Under the pieces are notes generated by a model that saw only the letters and a program-made list of their open reading frames with translations, did not search any database and was not told the DNA's origin. DNA of 64,000 nt from JAIQFV01 sp041494885 (lineage in GTDB: Bacteria; Acidobacteriota; Terriglobia; JAIQFV01), in the NCBI GenBank assembly GCA_041494885.1, contig JBGQBO010000029.1, positions 7,734-71,733 of the forward strand, given 5' to 3'. The translations under genes were made by a program, and so were the position numbers. Numbering within the stretch: position 1 is the first letter of the stretch; every line of letters begins with the position of its first letter. Below are positions 9,005 through 18,428 of this stretch, piece after piece.

Positions 9005-9157
9005 TTATTGAATCAGATCTTTGAAGATTTCGCTATCGCGCGTGATGTGAAGGTCCAGCTCCAGATAATCTACTCCGCCCGGGCTAACGGCCTCCCGAAA
9101 AGCCGCCATGGTTTTTTCAGGGGCTCTCCATGACCCTCCCCGATGTGCATAAATCAA
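9005..9157 (-). pseudogene. Glycerophosphodiester phosphodiesterase, N-terminal remnant
   Basis: Between the asparaginase and glycerol kinase genes, the minus strand encodes about 50 residues beginning (TTG start) with IYAHRGGSWRAPEKTMAAF and continuing to VDYLELDLHITRDSEIF. This matches the start of GDPD-family enzymes: the HRG motif, the APENT-like segment and the ELD-H-T-D strand that supplies metal ligands. The frame then stops at 9005, where an intact enzyme would continue for about 190 more residues. I read it as a decayed or truncated ugpQ/glpQ-type gene. Its position directly before glpK supports that origin. It may still be translated as a short peptide. Confidence 0.72.
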
Positions 9158-9186
9158 AACTTTTTCGCGATCCCCTCCCCGGGAGC

Positions 9187-10179
9187 CTAAAAATACACGC
9201 CTTCCTCAAAAATATTCCGGATGTCTTCGATTGAGCTGGTCTTTCCCAAAGCCAGGATCAGCTTGATCCGTGCTTTTTGCCCCGGCAAGTTTCCGCCAAA
9301 AATCGCACCCAACCGCCGCGCTTGCTTTCCTGCACCCTCATAGCCATATGTGTCCAGGACACGCCCGCGGACTGAGCGCGAACAGATCACCACGGGAAGG
9401 GGTATTTCTAATGCCCTCTTCACTGCGGTAAAAGCCGCGGGCGGGGTGTTGCCTCGTCCCATGGACTCGATCACGAGGCCTTTGGCGCCCGTGTCGATAG
9501 CATAATGGATGAGTCGCGGATCGAAACCCGCATAGGTCTTGAACATATCTACGGACGTTTCGATGCGGTCCGTTCGGATAATCTTCCGCCAGAATTTTCC
9601 CCGCGCCCACATGATGCGGTCCCGGTCCACCAGGCCGATGGGGCCGAACTCAGGTGATTTGAAGGCATCATAGGCTTCCGTATGGGTTTTCGTGACCTCG
9701 CGCGCCGTGCAGATCTCATCATTCATTACTACCATCACCCCGCGATCCGTGGCCTCGGGATCCAACACCACCCGGGCGGCCGCGATCACATTGGTCGCAC
9801 CATCCCAGCCGATCTCACCGCTGTGGCGCATCGCTCCGATCACAGCCACGGGCTTATAAGAATCGACCGTCAACTCCAGAAAGTAGGCCGTCTCTTCAAG
9901 GGCGTCAGTCCCATGGGTGACCACCGCTCCCGCAATGTCGTCCCGTCCCAACTGCGCATTCAGCAGCTTCGAGAGGTCGAACATCTTCTCCGGCGTCATG
10001 TGCGGCCCCGGAATCCTTGCAAAATCGATAAGCTCGTAACGGCAGATTGAATCGAGATGGGGCACCATGGCGAGAACTTCCTTCCCGGAATAAGCCGGCA
10101 CCGCGGCTCCAATCTCGGGGTCGAACTTCATCGACATCGTGCCGCCCGTAAAGATAAATAAAACTTTTGGAGAATTCAT
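9187..10179 (-). CDS. ansA: L-asparaginase
   Basis: A 330-residue asparaginase/glutaminase-family amidohydrolase that releases ammonia from L-asparagine. The two catalytic threonine regions are present: TGGT with Thr14, and THGTDALEETA with Thr91-Asp92. The catalytic lysine Lys164 lies in REVTKTHTEAYDAF. No signal peptide is visible, so a cytoplasmic enzyme is likely. The ATG at 10179 gives the expected N-terminus. The same fold is used by the GatD subunit of archaeal amidotransferase, but no GatE neighbour is present. The gene precedes the GDPD remnant and glpK on the minus strand. The assignment to the type I subgroup is less certain than the family. Confidence 0.92.
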   Translation of the reverse strand: MNSPKVLFIFTGGTMSMKFDPEIGAAVPAYSGKEVLAMVPHLDSICRYELIDFARIPGPHMTPEKMFDLSKLLNAQLGRDDIAGAVVTHGTDALEETAYFLELTVDSYKPVAVIGAMRHSGEIGWDGATNVIAAARVVLDPEATDRGVMVVMNDEICTAREVTKTHTEAYDAFKSPEFGPIGLVDRDRIMWARGKFWRKIIRTDRIETSVDMFKTYAGFDPRLIHYAIDTGAKGLVIESMGRGNTPPAAFTAVKRALEIPLPVVICSRSVRGRVLDTYGYEGAGKQARRLGAIFGGNLPGQKARIKLILALGKTSSIEDIRNIFEEGVYF

Positions 10180-10392
10180 AGGGGATCGATGATTCGAGTG
10201 CGAACGAATTTAATCGGAAAACAGAAACGCAAGTCACTTTCCGGGACTCGGTCCCGGGGAAATCCAAACCGCAAGGTACTCAATGGAGACATGGCGAGCG
10301 AATCGATCTCGCGCATCATCGCCGTCTCCCCTGTCTTGCGTCCTTTGGGCCTTCTCTGCGTGCTTTGCAGTTACGCTTTCCTGGAGAGAAGG

Positions 10393-11592
10393 TCAAGTTG
10401 AAGTCAATCTTTTTTCCGCGAAAGCCACCAAGGCGGGGACCGCCGAGGGATCCTCCATTGAGCCCTGGGCCAGTGTCTTCGAACCCCCGCCCTTGAGCGG
10501 GAACACCTCCCCGCATGCTTTGAAAAACCGGCTCGCATCCACGCCTGAATCGGGGGAGGTCGCAATCACGATCTGAGGCTTTTCACTGGTCAGCACAAAG
10601 AACACCACGACCTTCGATTCGGAGACGGCATGGCGGGCAAGCATTTTCACAGATTCGAGATCTTCATTCTGAAGCGTCTCTACGAGGACACGCAGATCTC
10701 CGCAGGACCTCGCGTTGTGGAGCCGATTCCTTGCTTTGAATGAGGCCAATTCGTCAAGCAATTGAGACCGCTCGCGACGAGTGGATTTCGACTCCTCAAT
10801 CTGCTTTTCAATGAGGGGCGGGATTTGATCGAAGGTTGACGAGAGTAGTTTTGAAGCCAAGGCCAAGGTGGCGTAATCGCTCATGGACTGCCGCAGGGCG
10901 CGCCCTCCGCAAACGAACTCCACGCGCCAACCCTGTTTGTACCGCTCCACCTTGCGCGTGGCAAGAAGACCAATCTGACCGGTGCGCGTCACATGAGTGC
11001 CGCCACATGGAGTGCGATCAAAGCCGGGCACCTCGATGATCCGGAGAACCCCTTCACGATCCGATTCCTTCCGCAAATGCATCGCTACCGCTTCCTCCCG
11101 CGAAACATTCAACACGGCGACCTCACGGTCTTCAAAAATGACCTGATTGGCCAGACGGACCACCTTCTCCAGGTGGTCGGGCAGGGTCAGGCTCGTCCGC
11201 AGATCAATGGTGGACGTCTCCACACCGAGATGAAACCCCACGGTGGGGGCCTCGCACGCCCCGACAAAAGCTGCGGAAAGAATGTGTTGGCCGGTATGCT
11301 GTTGCATGTGGTCGAAGCGCCGAGTCCAATCGATCTTTCCCACGGCGCTGCGGCCCTGGACTGCGGCGGAGGTCACATGAACGACTTCGCCCGTATCTTC
11401 CCGTTCCATCACATCGACGACTTCAACCTCGTTGAGCGTCCCCACATCATTCGGTTGTCCCCCGCCGGTGGGATAAAACGCCGTTCGGTCAAGGAGAACC
11501 TGGAACTGACCCTTCATCTCACGCACGTCCAGAATCTGCGCCTCAAACTGGCGCAGGAAGGAATCCCGGTAATACAATCGTTCAGTCGGCAT
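10393..11592 (-). CDS. Alanyl-tRNA editing protein, AlaX long form with DHHA1-like C-terminus
   Basis: A 399-residue stand-alone homologue of the editing half of alanyl-tRNA synthetase. It would deacylate mischarged Ser- or Gly-tRNA(Ala). Residues 37-50 hold the TAFYPTGGGQPND motif. The zinc site is formed by His95 and His99 (HMQQHTGQH) with Cys196 and His200 (CGGTH). The C-terminal part, ending in GEVFPLKGGGSKTLAQG, resembles the DHHA1 domain. There is no class II aminoacylation domain, so it is not a synthetase. It lies 25 bases downstream of the threonine synthase gene on the same strand and is probably cotranscribed with it. Confidence 0.9.
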   Translation of the reverse strand: MPTERLYYRDSFLRQFEAQILDVREMKGQFQVLLDRTAFYPTGGGQPNDVGTLNEVEVVDVMEREDTGEVVHVTSAAVQGRSAVGKIDWTRRFDHMQQHTGQHILSAAFVGACEAPTVGFHLGVETSTIDLRTSLTLPDHLEKVVRLANQVIFEDREVAVLNVSREEAVAMHLRKESDREGVLRIIEVPGFDRTPCGGTHVTRTGQIGLLATRKVERYKQGWRVEFVCGGRALRQSMSDYATLALASKLLSSTFDQIPPLIEKQIEESKSTRRERSQLLDELASFKARNRLHNARSCGDLRVLVETLQNEDLESVKMLARHAVSESKVVVFFVLTSEKPQIVIATSPDSGVDASRFFKACGEVFPLKGGGSKTLAQGSMEDPSAVPALVAFAEKRLTST

Positions 11593-11617
11593 AAGTTCTG
11601 TGTCGTTGCACTTCGAT

Positions 11618-12787
<1,170 letters not shown>

Positions 12788-13115
12788 GAATGATGATTCC
12801 CTTTGAAATGAGTTTAAAAGCCGAAAGTATAACAGACCCTGAAGCCGTCACAAAAAAGGATATCGGGTCGAGGGAGAGTGACAGGCAGGTCACCGCAGAG
12901 GCGCAAAACGCGCAAACAAAATCATACTTTACTTTGAAAACTCCAAATACTTTAAGGGCTCTTGCGCCTCGGCGGCATAATCAGACTAACCCGTGAGATA
13001 CACCAGAGGCCGGTAGAGGCGCGGGAGTGGCGGTAATGATTGCGCACTTCCGTATGCCCACAGGATCCACCCTCCGATTCTAAAGGCAGCCATTGCGTTC
13101 AATGATTTTGCCAAA
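12788..13115. other. Intergenic with inverted degenerate repeat
   Basis: About 328 bases upstream of thrC and downstream of the S9 peptidase gene. No gene is seen. It contains a pair of inverted degenerate repeats of the type CACCGCAGAGGCGCAAA (12891 onward) and CTTGCGCCTCGGCGGC (12960-12975). Relatives of this word occur at 41141-41163 and 44012-44037. Confidence 0.45.
12891..12977. repeat. Inverted pair of dispersed GCAGAGGCGCAAA-type repeats
   Basis: CACCGCAGAGGCGCAAAACG starts at 12891, and an inverted, degenerate copy CTTGCGCCTCGGCGGC lies at 12960-12975. The arms are about 45 bases apart. Similar words elsewhere in the window mark this as a dispersed non-coding repeat. Confidence 0.45.
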
Positions 13116-15431
13116 TCAATTCGTTTTCGGCTCGCCTTCCTTCTCCTCTTCCGGCTTCTCGGACTTTTTCGAATCGTCCTTCAACGTGTCATTCAGGGTC
13201 TTCCAGTCGAACCAACCCTCCTTGCCCTTGATCCACTTCTCAAACCAGCCGAATTCACTGACCATCTTGACCATCTGATTGCGCATGTCCGGAATGCCGT
13301 GAGTGCTCCCGGGGTAGACCATGAACTCCGTGGGCACACCCAGTTTTTTCAAGGCCATGTGCAGTTCTTCACTTTGGGGCCGGGGCACCCGGGGATCGCC
13401 CTCCACCACATGGATCAGGGTCGGCGTTTTGGCGTTCTTGATGTATTTCAGGGGAGACATATCCCAGTAGTGCTCAAATCGATCGTAGGGCAGTCCCTGA
13501 AAATAGAACTCGCGGTTTCGCTGAATGTCTGTTTCTGCATACATGGATGTCCAATTCATCGCACCGGCGCCGGACGAGATGGCTTTGAATCGATTCGTAT
13601 GGGTGAGTGTCCAGTTCGACCAATGTCCCCCCGCGCTCCAGCCCATCACGCCCATTCTGGCTTCGTCCACCATTCCCAACTTGATCAGGTAGTCCACGCC
13701 GGTCATGATGTCGTCAAAGCCCTGTCTGAAGTAATCGCCTGAGATTCCCAACTTGAACTTCTCGCCGTAGTTGGTGGAGCCCCGGTAGTTCGGCATCAGG
13801 CAAAAATATCCATTGGCGGCATACACGTGAGAATAGTTCACATAGCGCCCATTAAATCCGAGGAGATCGGCGCTGGCGGGCCCCCCGTGAATTTGAACGA
13901 TGAGGGGATAGCGCTTCCCCTTCTCGTACCCCACTGGCTTCACGAGCACGCCCTCAACCCATGTCCCATCGGTACTCTTCCAGCGTACCGCCTCCGTCTC
14001 CCCCAGCAGAAAGTCCGCCACCTGCGGATTGGAATTCGTCAATCGTTTCCAGGTTCCACGGTCAGCAACGGTCGCCAGGGAGGATGAATAAATATTTCCT
14101 GGCGAGGTGGGATCGGAATAGTTGATCATGAGGGTTCCCGTGTCTTCATCCTCCATCACATTGAGTGCGCCTTTGACCTCGGTCAGTGGTGTCACCTTCC
14201 CGCTCTCCACCGACACAGAAAAGAACTGATTGGTTGCGCCCATCCCTTCGTTGAAATAAACCGTTTTGTCATCTTTAGACCAGAATCCAACATTGACATC
14301 GGCATCAAATCCGGTGCCCAGTTTCTTCCAGGTCCCTCCCGCAACGGGACGCACGTAAACCCTGCCATTGCGAGAGTACTTGAAATCGTCCGAAGCAGAA
14401 TAGGCGATGAATGAACTGTCCGGCGAAAAGCTCAATGGCGTTTCACTAATGTCCTTGTTCTCGGTTAGCCGCTCTATTTTCCCGGTGGAAAGATTAAGCA
14501 GATATAGATCCGCATAATCGCGGGCTTCCGTGCCCTTTTCATAGCGGTTCATCGACCCGCCGTGAAATCCGATCCACCGGGAATCCTTGGATTGGGTGAA
14601 GTCGGTCACCGTGTACTCTGTGCCGGAAGTCAATCGCTTTTCTTGCTTGGACTCCAGATCCATGGCCCAGAGATGGTTGGCCGGTGTCTGCTGGTCGCGA
14701 ATCTTCACTGTGAATTTCTTTTCCTTCCGCTCTTTATCAGCCTTGTCAACAGAATCCGGAGAGAGGAAGTAGATCGACTTGCTATCGGGGGAAAACTGCC
14801 AAGAGTTGATGGGGGTGGAATGCTTGGTCAGCAGCTTCGCCTTCCCCAGGCCGATGTCGGCCGTCGAGAAGATCCAGATCTGCTGCTCTTCGGTCTTGCC
14901 GGCGGAAAAGGCAAGCCACTTACCATCTTTGCTGAACGCGAACGCGCCCACGCCCTCCTTGGCGTCCGTGATTTTCTCGGCTTCACCCCCGTCGGGGCGC
15001 ATTCGATAGAGTTGGTTTCTTCCGCCGGCCGCGCCTTCGCTCCCTCCTCCACCTGGAGCGGCCGCCGCCCCCGGACCCGCGTCGCGATCCGAAGCAAATA
15101 CAAAGAACTTTCCATCGCGCGACCACCGGGGGTTGATTTCATTCTTGTCGCGGGTGAAGGTCATCTCCTTATTGACCGTGCCATCGGTGGACGCGAGCCA
15201 GATATCGGTTTGGCTTTTGCCAGCCTTCCAGTCAGGCGTGGACAAGGTATAAAGCACCCATCTGGCGTCGGGACTGATGGCGGGGTTGCTCACAGTTCGC
15301 ATCTCGATGATGTCCATAAAGGTCATCGGGCGCTTGGCAGGCTGCGCCAGGACCGAAATGCTTATCGAGACAAAAACGAGAAAAGATGCAAAAAGAAAGA
15401 GGGTTTTCGTACGAATCAGTTTGGATTTCAT
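13116..15431 (-). CDS. Secreted prolyl-oligopeptidase-family (S9) peptidase
   Basis: A 771-residue exported serine peptidase of the S9 acylaminoacyl-peptidase/dipeptidyl-peptidase type. A signal peptide (residues 1-29, cleaved after VLAQ or nearby) precedes a beta-propeller of WD40-like TolB-type blades (about 35-480). The alpha/beta-hydrolase domain (about 495-735) carries the triad Ser599 (GWSAGG), Asp679 (EGDPRVP) and His711 (GSTHG). It has a Glu/Lys-rich C-terminal tail. A Gly/Ala-rich loop near residues 120-135 is unusual. It would degrade short peptides in the periplasm or outside the cell. It is monocistronic, with 158 bases before the next gene. Confidence 0.93.
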   Translation of the reverse strand: MKSKLIRTKTLFLFASFLVFVSISISVLAQPAKRPMTFMDIIEMRTVSNPAISPDARWVLYTLSTPDWKAGKSQTDIWLASTDGTVNKEMTFTRDKNEINPRWSRDGKFFVFASDRDAGPGAAAAPGGGGSEGAAGGRNQLYRMRPDGGEAEKITDAKEGVGAFAFSKDGKWLAFSAGKTEEQQIWIFSTADIGLGKAKLLTKHSTPINSWQFSPDSKSIYFLSPDSVDKADKERKEKKFTVKIRDQQTPANHLWAMDLESKQEKRLTSGTEYTVTDFTQSKDSRWIGFHGGSMNRYEKGTEARDYADLYLLNLSTGKIERLTENKDISETPLSFSPDSSFIAYSASDDFKYSRNGRVYVRPVAGGTWKKLGTGFDADVNVGFWSKDDKTVYFNEGMGATNQFFSVSVESGKVTPLTEVKGALNVMEDEDTGTLMINYSDPTSPGNIYSSSLATVADRGTWKRLTNSNPQVADFLLGETEAVRWKSTDGTWVEGVLVKPVGYEKGKRYPLIVQIHGGPASADLLGFNGRYVNYSHVYAANGYFCLMPNYRGSTNYGEKFKLGISGDYFRQGFDDIMTGVDYLIKLGMVDEARMGVMGWSAGGHWSNWTLTHTNRFKAISSGAGAMNWTSMYAETDIQRNREFYFQGLPYDRFEHYWDMSPLKYIKNAKTPTLIHVVEGDPRVPRPQSEELHMALKKLGVPTEFMVYPGSTHGIPDMRNQMVKMVSEFGWFEKWIKGKEGWFDWKTLNDTLKDDSKKSEKPEEEKEGEPKTN

Positions 15432-15590
15432 AGAAAATCGTTCTCCTGGAAGGCATGTGGTAAGAATGGAAGACTGCAGTGGTACGACGAGAGAAATGAC
15501 GGTTCTTCCGAATTTGACGTTACGCTGGACAAGGATCGCTTTCGCAGGCGTAAGTCGACACCCGCAAGCCCCTGGAGACGCCGTCGGCCT

Positions 15591-16613
15591 TCAGTCCACA
15601 AGCAGTATGACCTTGCCCAGATTTTTCCGGTCCTGGATGAAATGGTGGGCCGCATCGGCTTCGTTCAAGAGAAAGGTGCTGCCGACATGGGGAGAAATCT
15701 TTCCTTGATCGAACAAGTCAAGCAGCGCTTTCACTTCCTCAGCCAGCACTCCCCCTGCGTTCCACAGACGACCCAGGTGAACTCCAAAGACGGCACGATT
15801 GTGGAGCATCATATCCATCGGCGAGAACTTCGGTGTGCGAAGGAACTGGACTCCCGCATTGAGCAAATTCCTCCCTTTGCTGGAGACGCTGCTGGAAAAC
15901 CCAAAAACCATGAGTCGTCCCAGTGGGGCAAGCATCCGATACCCTTTGCGCAGTGATTTTCCGCCTATCGGGTCCAGAATGATCTCGACGCCTTCACCCT
16001 GGGTGATTCGCTGGACCTCCTGCTCGTAATCCTGGGTGTGATAGTCGATGTGGTGGTGGAGCCCCCGGGACATAAGGAAATCCTTCTTGGAGGCAGAAGC
16101 GGTCCCAAACGTTTCTGCCCCTGCTACCTTGCACAGTTCCAGCGCCGCCAGTCCGACGCCTCCTGCGGCCTGATGAATCAGTACGCGCTCGCCTTTCCGG
16201 ACATGCCCCAGGAAGTAAAGCATGTGATAGGCGGTCAGGTAATTGACGGGGAGGGCTGCGCCCTGCTCGAACGACATGGTTGCCGGCATGGAAACCACAC
16301 GATCTGCGGCGACGCAAACGGATTCCGTATAACCCCCGTATTCCGTCATGGCGATTACGCGGTCCCCGATCTGGCGGCCCTTCACCCCACTTCCCAATCG
16401 ATCAATGGTTCCGCTCACCTCGTAACCCGGCACAAACGGCAGCTGGGGTGCACCTGCATACAATCCCAGCCGCATCATGATGTCGGCAAAGTTCACCCCG
16501 GAGGCTCTAACATGCACTCGCACCTCCTGGGGCTTGGGCTGCGTTTCAGCAACCTCCTGGATCTGGAGGACCTCAGGAGGACCCAGTTTGGTAATGAAGA
16601 CGGATCGCGGCAT
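15591..16613 (-). CDS. Zinc-independent medium-chain dehydrogenase (quinone oxidoreductase, VAT-1-like)
   Basis: A 340-residue MDR protein that would reduce quinones or enones with NAD(P)H. The N-terminal GroES-like domain shows VRASGVNFADIMMRLGLY and the conserved FVPGYEVSGTI. The Rossmann nucleotide site is HQAAGGVGLAAL (residues about 165-176). The structural and catalytic zinc cysteines of true alcohol dehydrogenases are absent. The GFSSSVSSKGRNLL and PMDMMLHNRAVFGVHLGRL stretches are reminiscent of the synaptic-vesicle VAT-1 subgroup. It starts at the ATG at 16613. The physiological substrate is unknown. Confidence 0.88.
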   Translation of the reverse strand: MPRSVFITKLGPPEVLQIQEVAETQPKPQEVRVHVRASGVNFADIMMRLGLYAGAPQLPFVPGYEVSGTIDRLGSGVKGRQIGDRVIAMTEYGGYTESVCVAADRVVSMPATMSFEQGAALPVNYLTAYHMLYFLGHVRKGERVLIHQAAGGVGLAALELCKVAGAETFGTASASKKDFLMSRGLHHHIDYHTQDYEQEVQRITQGEGVEIILDPIGGKSLRKGYRMLAPLGRLMVFGFSSSVSSKGRNLLNAGVQFLRTPKFSPMDMMLHNRAVFGVHLGRLWNAGGVLAEEVKALLDLFDQGKISPHVGSTFLLNEADAAHHFIQDRKNLGKVILLVD

Positions 16614-16743
16614 AGTTTATTCAGCATCCCTTCGCATCGAAGGATAAGAGCAATGTATCGCGCCAAGACACCAGGACTGCAAAAAGCATGAAACAAACCC
16701 ATTATTACCTTGACGAATTTGCAGCCTGGCGAGAGAGCATGAT

Positions 16744-17775
16744 CTATTTCCGGGCGCTCAAAATCTTCTCGATCACTTTGGGATCCTCCGGCAGCATCTT
16801 CGAATGTGGCAACCGCGGGACAAGTTCAGCCCATTTGGCGCCCTGCTCCGCATCGGCGAAGACCTTTCTGAATAACGGAAGTGCCTCGTCGACGCGCTTG
16901 GCGTTGACCAGCGTGATGGCGTGCCAGAACACCATTTCGATGTTGTCCGGGACCATCTGCTCCGCAGTCCCGTACTCGCGGATGGCGCCCTCGACATCCG
17001 CCTTGGCAAACAGATTGTCCCCCTCGTCCATGTGATGGTAGGCGCGATTCAGCCTTACCAGCCGCTTCAATTCTGGGATGGGATTATTGCTATCCTCGAC
17101 CCGCAAATCGACCAGGCGATCGACCCACGGCCGGCCTGTTGATTTTCCGGCAACCACCACAATTGCGGCCGATTGTTTTCCCCGGATATCGCCGCCTTCT
17201 GCCTGGGCGGCCTCCAACGCGGCCAGCAGGCGATCCGTTAAGTCTCCCTTGGAATCCTCATAAGCGCGGGCCATAGCTCCCCAAACCGTGTTTTTCTCCA
17301 TGAGATTGGCCTCGGTGGTGAAGCCCTTCCCCACCACGTCACCGGCCATCTGGATACAATGCTCTCCAGTGTGCGCGGCGCTGCGCCCTTCGGCATCCAC
17401 CATCGCCACCTGGCGCACGTCGGCGTTGGCATCCGCTGCGAGCAAGGCCTTCAGGGCCTCCGGCGCGGATTTGCCGGCGCGCATCAAATCGAGTCCCAGC
17501 GGGCCATATCCCGGCTCAACAATCGATTGCGTCGCCACTGCCCCCACGCCTGCCTCGGCCCAGGGCACGACACTTCCGACCGAAAACCAGTGCGATTGGA
17601 CGGCCACTCCCAGTTCACCCGTCGCCGGATCGCGGGCCACAATCGAAAAGGTGTGGACCGGACGCAGGGCATTGCTGTTCCGGGGGGTCACCTGCCCAGA
17701 GCTTCGACCACAAGAAATAATCACACACAACAATGCTAGTTCCAAAATGCGACTTCCTTGGAGATGCTTCGACAT
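16744..17775 (-). CDS. DUF1028 lipoprotein with C-terminal TPR
   Basis: A 343-residue protein whose residues about 40-235 match the DUF1028 family (HTFSIVARDPATGELGVAVQS, then GAVATQSIVEPGYG, then GKQSAAIVVV). This domain has an Ntn-hydrolase-like layout, but I am not aware of an established activity. The N-terminus ends in VIISC, a plausible lipobox, so an exported lipoprotein is likely. The C-terminal third contains TPR-like helices (YHHMDEGDNLFAKADVEGAI, then PDNIEMVFWHAITLVNAKR). Its neighbours are other exported hydrolases on the same strand. Confidence 0.82.
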   Translation of the reverse strand: MSKHLQGSRILELALLCVIISCGRSSGQVTPRNSNALRPVHTFSIVARDPATGELGVAVQSHWFSVGSVVPWAEAGVGAVATQSIVEPGYGPLGLDLMRAGKSAPEALKALLAADANADVRQVAMVDAEGRSAAHTGEHCIQMAGDVVGKGFTTEANLMEKNTVWGAMARAYEDSKGDLTDRLLAALEAAQAEGGDIRGKQSAAIVVVAGKSTGRPWVDRLVDLRVEDSNNPIPELKRLVRLNRAYHHMDEGDNLFAKADVEGAIREYGTAEQMVPDNIEMVFWHAITLVNAKRVDEALPLFRKVFADAEQGAKWAELVPRLPHSKMLPEDPKVIEKILSARK

Positions 17776-17912
17776 CGATTCCTCCTTGAGGATGATCTTT
17801 GCAGGCCCAAATTCTTTCGCCCCTCTGGCGCGAACTCACGACTCACACCGTGGGGCACTCCCTTACGTAGCTTCGAAACAGGTTATCCCTTCACCTTCGT
17901 GGCTTCCTTAAT

Positions 17913-18326
17913 TCAGTGGTTACCTTTGGTTTTCTCCATGATTTTCAAAACCGTCTCAATGTTGTAGTAGATCCGCCACTCCGACACGAGCCCCTCTTTC
18001 ACGACGCCTTTCCAGGCCGCGGGGATTTCCCATCGATTTTCTGATTTGAGGATGCCTCCGGGAGCATAAGTGCCCCGCGCCGTTCCAAAAATCCCGACGA
18101 TATTTTCGGATTGAGTCGTTCCTTCTTGTTCAATCCGGTAATCGGGAAACATCCGAAAATACCCCGTCCATCCCCGCCGTAGTGTTTCACGCCCTCGCGC
18201 TACTCCGCCTAGTGCATCAATGAATACGTGGTCTTCCGAGATTAGAGCGCACAACTCCTCGACACTATGCCGATTGATAGAGTCAATGAAGCTTTGGATT
18301 GTCTGTAGGGTGTTTTCACTGTCCAA
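17913..18326 (-). CDS. SnoaL-like/NTF2-fold protein
   Basis: A 137-residue cytoplasmic protein with the NTF2/SnoaL-like pattern. An N-terminal helix pair (TIQSFIDSINRHSVEELCALISEDHVFIDALGG) is followed by GRETLRRGWTGYFRMFPDYRIE and curved beta strands ending in VSEWRIYYNIETVLK. Such proteins are small cyclases, isomerases or ligand-binding proteins. Nothing here fixes a function. It lies 137 bases upstream of the DUF1028 gene on the same strand. Confidence 0.78.
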   Translation of the reverse strand: MDSENTLQTIQSFIDSINRHSVEELCALISEDHVFIDALGGVARGRETLRRGWTGYFRMFPDYRIEQEGTTQSENIVGIFGTARGTYAPGGILKSENRWEIPAAWKGVVKEGLVSEWRIYYNIETVLKIMEKTKGNH

Positions 18327-18428
18327 TGGTGCACAGTCCCTTTCGACTTGGATCGCAGATTACACCCGATCGGATCATGACAGATCTTCTTGCCCTGCGG
18401 GTCAGCTCTCTCAAGCCCCGGTGATTAC

